A stretch of DNA of 7,106 nt from Melaminivora alkalimesophila. GTDB lineage: Bacteria; Pseudomonadota; Gammaproteobacteria; Burkholderiales; Burkholderiaceae_C. Under the pieces are notes generated by a model. It was not told where the DNA came from. It searched no databases and saw nothing but the letters and a program-made list of their open reading frames with translations. Below are positions 1 through 5,748 of this stretch, one piece after another. The position numbers were made by a program, and so were the translations under genes. The stretch is taken from contig NZ_ALEE01000252.1 in the NCBI RefSeq assembly GCF_000282995.1, positions 1-7,106 of the forward strand, read 5' to 3'. Within the stretch, counting starts at the first letter, position 1, and each line of letters starts with the position of its first letter.

Positions 1-335
1 TGGCGGGCGGTGTGCTGCTGATGGCCGCCGGCGTGCTGCTGACGCTGGCGACGCCGCTCGCGCCGGTCCTGGCCGGGGTCGCCCTGCTGACCTTCGGCTT
101 CTTCGTGGCCCACGCGGTGGCCAGTGGCTGGGTGGGGGCGCTCGCGCAGAGGGCCAAGGGCCACGCCTCGTCGCTGTACCTGCTGGCCTACTACCTGGGC
201 TCGAGCGTGCTGGGCTCGGTGGGCGGCTGGTTCTGGGAGCACGGCCGCTGGCCGGGCATGGTGGGCTTTGCGCTGGCGCTGCTGGGCGCGGCCGGGCTGC
301 TGGCGCTGCGCCTGTACCGGGCGGCTCGAATATAA
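1..335 (+). CDS. MFS transporter, C-terminal part (5' end outside the window)
   Basis: The frame is open from the left edge (first full codon at 3) to TAA at 333-335, giving about 110 residues of the C-terminus of an inner-membrane permease. About four hydrophobic segments are visible, roughly 5-17, 22-42, 55-77 and 86-105 of the visible part, as expected for the last helices of a 12-helix MFS protein. The segment with AHAVASGWVG, then KGHASSLYLLAYYLGSS, then a GG-W-FW motif resembles the C-terminus of E. coli YnfM-like drug/sugar efflux permeases (recalled family similarity). The substrate cannot be told from this fragment. An internal GTG at 12 is not the real start, because the frame continues upstream. 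The stop codon overlaps the promoter of the next transcription unit, and no separate terminator precedes that promoter. Confidence 0.85.
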   Translation, partial: AGGVLLMAAGVLLTLATPLAPVLAGVALLTFGFFVAHAVASGWVGALAQRAKGHASSLYLLAYYLGSSVLGSVGGWFWEHGRWPGMVGFALALLGAAGLLALRLYRAARI

Positions 336-336
336 T
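331..336 (+). promoter_or_regulatory. Predicted -10 box (TATAAT) of the ahcY riboswitch transcript
   Basis: This is a perfect TATAAT in otherwise GC-rich DNA, overlapping the last codons of the MFS gene. A start about 7 nt downstream (near 342-344) would place the transcript's 5' end just before the first conserved aptamer bases at 346. That fit is the best argument for a real promoter. The -35 region at 16-18 bp spacing (about 307-314) does not resemble TTGACA and there is no TGn extension, so either the -35 is weak or an activator helps. Confidence 0.65.
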
Positions 337-345
337 TGGCCTTTT

Positions 346-437
346 CCCGAGGAGCGTTGCAGCGCCCTTTGCCTCCAGGCGAGGCGGGCGTGAGGCTCGG
401 GAGACCGGGTCCGCCCGCCGTGCAACGACGCTCATCC
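346..437 (+). promoter_or_regulatory. SAH riboswitch aptamer (S-adenosylhomocysteine-sensing)
   Basis: The conserved SAH riboswitch blocks appear in order: CCCGAGGAGCGTTGC (346-360), GAGGCTCGGGA (392-402) and CAACGACGCTCATCC (423-437). P1 forms from GAGCG (352-356) with CGCTC (429-433), continued by TTGC (357-360) with GCAA (422-425) and an asymmetric bulge. P2 is CGCCC (363-367) with GGGCG (386-390) plus GCCTC (371-375) with GAGGC (381-385). The diagnostic pseudoknot is CCCGAG (346-351) with CTCGGG (396-401). This class binds SAH, discriminates against SAM, and activates SAH-recycling genes in beta- and gammaproteobacteria, which matches its place directly ahead of ahcY. Ligand binding should stabilise P1 and the pseudoknot and raise ahcY expression. 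Confidence 0.93.
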
Positions 438-470
438 ACCTGGCGTGCGATGGGCAGCGAACTTCTTTTT
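429..470 (+). terminator. Candidate riboswitch-controlled intrinsic terminator
   Basis: CGCT (429-432) pairs with AGCG (456-459), CATC (433-436) with GATG (449-452), and CAC (437-439) with GTG (445-447). That gives 11 bp with a 3-nt bulge (453-455) and a 1-nt bulge (448). AACTTCTTTTT (460-470) follows, the only T-rich run in the region. The 5' arm is the same CGCTC that closes aptamer P1, so this hairpin and the ligand-bound aptamer exclude each other. This suits an ON switch: no SAH means termination. The bulges weaken the stem, so termination efficiency is uncertain. Confidence 0.5.
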
Positions 471-499
471 CCTGCGCTCCTTCCCATCGCGGCCGGTGG
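436..499 (+). promoter_or_regulatory. Long alternative leader hairpin (candidate antiterminator)
   Basis: CCACC (436-440) pairs with GGTGG (495-499), GGC (442-444) with GCC (492-494), and GCGATGGG (447-454) with CCCATCGC (483-490). This makes 16 bp with only small bulges (441; 445-446 against 491). AGCG (456-459) and CGCT (475-478) can extend it inward. It starts right after P1 and uses bases 436-459 that the terminator-like hairpin also needs. When SAH holds P1 closed this stem could form, remove the terminator and leave the ahcY Shine-Dalgarno (515-519) exposed. The pairing is read directly; the regulatory role is inferred. Confidence 0.5.
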
Positions 500-524
500 C
501 ATTCACAACCGCCCAGGAGCCGCC

Positions 525-1961
<1,437 letters not shown>

Positions 1962-2092
1962 GCTGAACCGGAGTCGGGCGGCCCGCCCTTGCTGCGAGGC
2001 AGGGGCGCTGCCGTCCCGCGGACCGTGGCGTCCGCCGTGCGGGTGCGCGGCGCGGCCCGCGGTGTTTGCAAGGCAAAAAAGGGAGGGGCGCG

Positions 2093-3103
2093 ATGCGCGC
2101 AGACGTCTTTTTGGTGGAAGGCGGGCACGCCGCCACGCGCTCGCAGGCGCAGCGGCTGATCGCCTCCGGGGTGCAGTGGCGCCTCGCGGCGACCATGCCG
2201 TGGACGCGCGTGGCCAAGAATGGCGACGACATTCCTGCCGGCGCCGAGGTGCAGCTGCTGGATGCCTCCGAGGCAAAGTACCTTTCGCGCGGCGGCCTCA
2301 AGCTGGAGGGGGCGCTGCGCGCCAGCGGCCTCGATGTGACCGGGCTGCGCTGCCTGGACGTGGGCCAGAGCACCGGGGGCTTCACCGACTGCCTGCTGCA
2401 GCACGGTGCGGCGCAGGTGATCGGCGTGGATGTGGGCCATGCACAGGTGCACGAGCGGCTGCGCGCCGATGCGCGCGTGGTCTGCGTGGAGGGGCTGAAT
2501 GCGCGCGCGCTCACGGCCGAGGTGCTGCTCGATGCCTGCGAGGAGGCCCTGTCCGAGCGCGTCGAGGCCGACCCGGAAGACAACGAGACACCGCCGCAGG
2601 CGCCCTATGCCTGGATGCGCAACGGCGGGCTGGTCGACGACGACTACGACGACAGCGGCGACGCCAAGGAGCACGAGATCGAGGCCTTCAAGGCCGAGCG
2701 TGCCGCCCGCGCCCGGGCCCGCGCCGAGGGCGGCCTGCCGACCGTGCGCCGACGCCTTGCGGGGCGCGAGGGCGTGCAGCTGATCCCGGAATTCGACTTG
2801 GTGACGGGTGACCTGTCCTTCATCTCGCTGACCCTGGTGCTGCCGGCGCTGGTGCCGCTGCTGAAGGACGGCGGCCAGCTGCTGATGCTGGTCAAGCCGC
2901 AGTTCGAACTGCAGCCCGGCCAGGTGGGCAAGGGCGGCATCGTGCGCGACCCTGGCCTCCACGCGGAGGTCGAGCAGCGCATCCGCGAATGCTGCGCGCA
3001 GCTCGGGCTGGCCGTGCGGGGCTGGCACGACAGTCCCATCGAGGGCGGCGACGGCAACCGCGAATTCTTCGTTCACGCAGAAAAACCAAGGAATCCAGCA
3101 TGA
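2093..3103 (+). CDS. TlyA-family (hemolysin-like) rRNA 2'-O-methyltransferase with internal insertion
   Basis: 336 residues, well above the usual 240-275 for TlyA. An S4-like RNA-binding domain (about 1-60, RADVFLVEGGHAATRSQAQRLI) is followed by YLSRGGLKLEGAL (63-75) and an FtsJ-type SAM-dependent methyltransferase domain with motif I DVGQSTGGFTD (89-99). The K-D-K-E catalytic tetrad of this fold is recognisable as K70, D240, K268 (VKPQFE) and E324 (GNREFF). The mycobacterial relative 2'-O-methylates 16S and 23S rRNA; the exact target here is unknown, and the 'hemolysin' label is historical. An extra segment of about 85 residues (about 146-231) lies between motif I and D240, with an acidic run VDDDYDDSGD (181-190) and an Arg/Ala-rich stretch (201-214). 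ATG 2093 has GGAGG (2082-2086) 6 nt upstream. The 131-bp gap after ahcY holds two GC-rich hairpins (1976-1988, 2015-2043) without T-tracts, so read-through from ahcY is possible. Confidence 0.9.
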   Translation: MRADVFLVEGGHAATRSQAQRLIASGVQWRLAATMPWTRVAKNGDDIPAGAEVQLLDASEAKYLSRGGLKLEGALRASGLDVTGLRCLDVGQSTGGFTDCLLQHGAAQVIGVDVGHAQVHERLRADARVVCVEGLNARALTAEVLLDACEEALSERVEADPEDNETPPQAPYAWMRNGGLVDDDYDDSGDAKEHEIEAFKAERAARARARAEGGLPTVRRRLAGREGVQLIPEFDLVTGDLSFISLTLVLPALVPLLKDGGQLLMLVKPQFELQPGQVGKGGIVRDPGLHAEVEQRIRECCAQLGLAVRGWHDSPIEGGDGNREFFVHAEKPRNPA

Positions 3104-3957
3104 ATGCCCGCACGCCGCAGGCAGCCGCGCCCCGGCTGCCGGTGAGCTTCGAATTCTTCCCGCCCAAGACCGCCGAGGGCGTCGACCGGCTGCGCACGGT
3201 GCGCGCGCAGCTGTACCAGCGTCGGCCGCAATTTTGTTCCGTGACCTACGGCGCGGGCGGCTCCACGCAGGAAGGCACCTTCGCCGCCGTCCGCGAGATC
3301 CTCGCCGAGGGCATGGACGCGGCCTCGCATTTTTCCTGCATCGGCGCGACGCGCGACAGCGTGCGTGCGCAGCTGGCCGAGCTCAAGGCCATGGGCGTGC
3401 GCCGGCTGGTCGCCCTGCGCGGCGACCTGCCCAGCGGCTACGGGGTCGGCGGCGAGTTCCACTACGCCAGCGATCTGGTGGCCTTCATCCGCGCCGAGAC
3501 GGGCCGGGATTTCCACATCGAGGTGGCGGCCTATCCGGAGATCCACCCCCAGGCGCGCTCGGCCGAAGCCGACCTGCAGGCCTTCGCCACCAAGGTGCGC
3601 GCCGGCGCGGATTCGGCCATCACGCAGTATTTCTTCAACGCCGACGCCTACCAGCGCTTCGTGGACGACGTGCGCCGCATGGGGCTCGACGTGCCGGTGG
3701 TGCCGGGCATCATGCCGATCCTGGGCGCGACGCAGCTGATGCGCTTCTCGGATGCCTGCGGCGCCGAGATCCCGCGCTGGATCCGTCTGCGCCTGCAGGG
3801 CTTCGGCGACGACACGGCCAGCATCCGCGCCTTCGGGCTGGACGTGGTCACGCGCCTGTGCGAGCAGCTGGTGCAGGCGGGCGCGCCCGGGCTGCACTTC
3901 TACACCATGAACCAGAGCGCGGCGACGCTGGCGCTGTGCGAGCGGCTCGGGCTGTAG
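3100..3957 (+). CDS. metF: 5,10-methylenetetrahydrofolate reductase
   Basis: A cytosolic FAD enzyme reducing 5,10-methylene-THF to 5-methyl-THF, the methyl donor for remaking methionine from homocysteine. 285 residues, close to the roughly 296 of E. coli MetF. The TIM-barrel motifs are in order: SFEFFPPK (16-23, with the catalytic Glu at 18), SVTYGAGGST (47-56), ALRGDLP (105-111, Asp109 near the flavin), AAYPEIHP (143-150), ITQYFF (174-179, folate-contacting Gln176), PGIMPI (202-207) and LHFYTMN (265-271). There is no C-terminal SAM-binding regulatory domain, as expected in bacteria. ATG 3100 overlaps the tlyA stop as ATGA, and AAGGA (3088-3092) lies 7 nt upstream, so tlyA and metF are almost certainly co-transcribed and probably translationally coupled. 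With ahcY upstream it completes a homocysteine-to-methionine theme. Confidence 0.97.
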   Translation: MNARTPQAAAPRLPVSFEFFPPKTAEGVDRLRTVRAQLYQRRPQFCSVTYGAGGSTQEGTFAAVREILAEGMDAASHFSCIGATRDSVRAQLAELKAMGVRRLVALRGDLPSGYGVGGEFHYASDLVAFIRAETGRDFHIEVAAYPEIHPQARSAEADLQAFATKVRAGADSAITQYFFNADAYQRFVDDVRRMGLDVPVVPGIMPILGATQLMRFSDACGAEIPRWIRLRLQGFGDDTASIRAFGLDVVTRLCEQLVQAGAPGLHFYTMNQSAATLALCERLGL

Positions 3958-4020
3958 GGTAGGCGACCCGGGCCGGGGCGGCTACAGTCGGCCGGTCGCA
4001 ACGTCCAGCCATGCCTGCCC

Positions 4021-4758
4021 ATGCCCCCTCCGCGCCTTCGAACGCTGCTCGCCGCTGCCGTCGCATGCCTTGCTGCGGCGTGGCTCGCCGGCTGCGTCGC
4101 ACCGCCGCCGGCCGTGGAGGCAGCGCCGGAGGCCGCCGCGGCGCCGCAGGGATTGCCTGCCGCGCCGGCGCCGGCACTGCGTCCGCCGCGCCTGGTGCCC
4201 CCGGAGGGCCCGGCGGAGCCTGCGCTGCGCCTGAAGCCCGAGCGCATGGCCGAGGAGGGGGGCGGTGCACCGGCGCTGCGCCTGCCGCGGGAGGAGGCGC
4301 CGGCCGAGCCCCCGGTGCTGCTGGCCAGCGGCACCGCGTCCTGGTATGCAGACCGCTTCCACGGGCGCCTCACGGCCAATGGCGAGCGCTACGACCGGGA
4401 GGAGCTGACGGCTGCGCACCGCAGCCTGCCCTTCGGCACGCGCCTGTGCGTGCGCAGCCGGGCCAACGGGCGCATGGTGGTGGTGCGCGTCAACGACCGC
4501 GGTCCCTTCACGCCGGGGCGGATCATCGACCTGAGCCGCGCGGCCGCGGAGGTGCTGGGCATGACCGGGCTGGGGATCAAGCCGGTGGAGCTGTGGCAGC
4601 TCGGCCCGGAGGAAGACCGTTGCCCCGAGGGGCTGGAGCAGGCCGTGGAGGGCGCGGGTCTGGGGCTGGACGCGGGCGCGCAGGCGGTGCAGCATCCCGC
4701 GCCGGCACGCGGGGCGCCCCGCAGCGCCAAACAGCGCCGCAAGCCGCGCCGCCGCTGA
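4021..4758 (+). CDS. rlpA: RlpA-like septal/envelope lipoprotein, double-psi beta-barrel domain
   Basis: A 245-residue predicted lipoprotein. The signal peptide has R5/R7, a hydrophobic core at 9-22 and the lipobox LAGC with lipidated Cys25. A Pro/Ala-rich linker (26-100) would span periplasm. The DPBB (RlpA) domain covers about 102-194: GTASWYADRFHGRLTANGE (104-122), TAAHRSLPFGT (130-140), VRVNDRGPF (155-163) and IIDLSRAAA (168-176). E122, H133 and D159 keep the spacing of the residues implicated in lytic transglycosylase activity of Pseudomonas RlpA, which cleaves peptidoglycan strands lacking stem peptides, so activity is plausible. There is no C-terminal SPOR domain; the tail ends in a basic KQRRKPRRR. 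ATG 4021 has no clear Shine-Dalgarno, but it gives a proper signal peptide. A weak -10-like TACAGT sits at 3983-3988 in the 63-bp gap after metF. A more distant RlpA-like barrel protein is the alternative. Confidence 0.87.
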   Translation: MPPPRLRTLLAAAVACLAAAWLAGCVAPPPAVEAAPEAAAAPQGLPAAPAPALRPPRLVPPEGPAEPALRLKPERMAEEGGGAPALRLPREEAPAEPPVLLASGTASWYADRFHGRLTANGERYDREELTAAHRSLPFGTRLCVRSRANGRMVVVRVNDRGPFTPGRIIDLSRAAAEVLGMTGLGIKPVELWQLGPEEDRCPEGLEQAVEGAGLGLDAGAQAVQHPAPARGAPRSAKQRRKPRRR

Positions 4759-4768
4759 GGGCGCTGGC

Positions 4769-5653
4769 CTATTCTTGGACTTCGAGGAGGTGGGTGGCGT
4801 GGCGGTCCTGGGCGAGCAGGGCGGCCATCTGCGGCAAGGCCTCGGTCAGCGCCGGCTGCAGCGTGTAGGGCGGATTGACGACGAACATGCCGCTGGCCGG
4901 CAGCCCGCCGCGGCGCTCGTCGCCGGGTGCGCCGGCCGGGGCGCGGCTGCCCTTGACCGTGAGGGCGGCGTGCAGCCAGGGGCGGCCGGCGCGCTGTGCG
5001 ATGGTCTTCAGCCGGCGCGGCAGCGCGTGCGCTTCCGGCCGGGGAATGATGGGATACCAGACCGCGTACACGCCGGTGGAGAAGCGCCGCAGCGCGTCCT
5101 GCAGCAGCTCCTGCACGCGCCCGTAGTCGCTCTTGATCTCGTAGCTGGGGTCGCACAGCAGCAGGCCGCGGCGCGAGGGCGGCGGCAGCATGCGCCGCAC
5201 CCCGGCAAAGCCGTCCTCGCGCAGCACCGCCACCTGGCGCCCGGCCTCGAGCTGCGCGACGTTGCCCGACAGCGTGCGCGCATCGGTCGGGTGCAGCTCG
5301 AACAGGCGCAGCCGGTCGTGGGGACGCAGCAGCCGCTGGGCGATGAAGGGCGAGCCCGGGTAGACGCGCGCCGCCCGCCCGGTGTTGAAGGCGCGCACCG
5401 CGTCGGCGTAGCGCTGCAGCGCCGGCGCCAGCGGCGCCTCGGCCGCGAGGATGCGCGCCACGCCCTGCGCACTCTCGCCGCTGGTGCGGGCGTGGTCGCC
5501 GTCGAGGCGGTACAGCCCGGCGCCCGCATGGGTGTCGAGCACCGTGAGCGCTGCATCCTTGTGCAGCAGGTGCTCCAGGGTGGCGATCAGCACCGTGTGC
5601 TTGAGCACATCGGCGTGGTTGCCGGCATGGAATGCGTGGCGATAACTGAACAT
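4769..5653 (-). CDS. rlmJ: 23S rRNA (adenine-2030-N6)-methyltransferase
   Basis: A 294-residue protein (E. coli RlmJ has 280) that uses SAM to methylate N6 of A2030 in 23S rRNA. The N-terminus MFSYRHAFHAGNHADVLKH (1-19) is the family signature and includes Lys18. The SAM-binding motif is DTHAGAGLY (40-48). The catalytic N6-methyltransferase motif appears as DPSYE (168-172) where E. coli has DPPYE, with Asp168 kept. SGMFVVNPPYTL (254-265) is the conserved C-terminal motif. The ATG at 5653-5651 is chosen because the family signature starts exactly there; the frame runs 37 codons further upstream without homology-like sequence. No good Shine-Dalgarno is seen: only AGG in the loop of a 9-bp hairpin that ends 2 nt before the start codon. 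It is transcribed towards rlpA, with 10 bp between the stops, and away from the kinase gene. Confidence 0.94.
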   Translation of the reverse strand: MFSYRHAFHAGNHADVLKHTVLIATLEHLLHKDAALTVLDTHAGAGLYRLDGDHARTSGESAQGVARILAAEAPLAPALQRYADAVRAFNTGRAARVYPGSPFIAQRLLRPHDRLRLFELHPTDARTLSGNVAQLEAGRQVAVLREDGFAGVRRMLPPPSRRGLLLCDPSYEIKSDYGRVQELLQDALRRFSTGVYAVWYPIIPRPEAHALPRRLKTIAQRAGRPWLHAALTVKGSRAPAGAPGDERRGGLPASGMFVVNPPYTLQPALTEALPQMAALLAQDRHATHLLEVQE

Positions 5654-5654
5654 G

Positions 5655-5681
5655 GGGCGATGGTACCTATGGCCATCGCCC
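5655..5681. repeat. 9-bp perfect inverted repeat in the rlmJ/kinase divergent region
   Basis: GGGCGATGG (5655-5663) and CCATCGCCC (5673-5681) are exact reverse complements separated by 9 bp. On the rlmJ strand it would form an RNA hairpin ending 2 nt before the AUG, with the loop CCAUAGGUA carrying the only Shine-Dalgarno-like AGG. As DNA it could be a dyad operator between the two divergent genes. The symmetry is seen directly; function is unknown. Confidence 0.6.
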
Positions 5682-5710
5682 TGCGTGGCGGCACAATGCG
5701 GGCCATCGCC
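5671..5710. repeat. Direct repeat GGCCATCGCC x2, 30 bp apart
   Basis: GGCCATCGCC occurs at 5671-5680 and again at 5701-5710, 30 bp start to start (about three helical turns). The first copy includes the right arm of the inverted repeat beside it, so the region holds three CCATCGCC half-sites in 55 bp (one inverted at 5656-5663). A -10-like CACAAT (5691-5696) for the kinase gene falls between the two copies. This may be a regulator-binding cluster or chance in GC-rich DNA. Confidence 0.4.
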
Positions 5711-5748
5711 ACTGCCGAGCCCGCCTCGCACCTCCCCGACCCCGTGCC

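Noticed and set aside
336..524. N-terminal extension of AhcY from a TTG at 336
   Set aside because: The frame is open, but the stretch is the SAH riboswitch and leader. The Shine-Dalgarno at 515-519 and the family N-terminus both fix the start at 525.
1976..2043. Two GC-rich hairpins after ahcY considered as terminators
   Set aside because: GGGCG/CGCCC (1976-1988) is short and followed only by TTGC, and the 2015-2043 stem has a 5-nt bulge and no T-tract. Neither meets the pattern of an intrinsic terminator.
2066..2092. Earlier TTG start for tlyA at 2066
   Set aside because: The GGAGG ribosome-binding site lies at 2082-2086, inside the would-be extension, and the family N-terminus (MRADVFL) begins at 2093.
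3062..3158. GAATTCTTC repeated at 3062-3070 and 3150-3158
   Set aside because: Both copies are codons for conserved motifs (EFF in TlyA GNREFF and in MetF FEFFPPK), so the repeat follows from protein conservation and shared codon choice.
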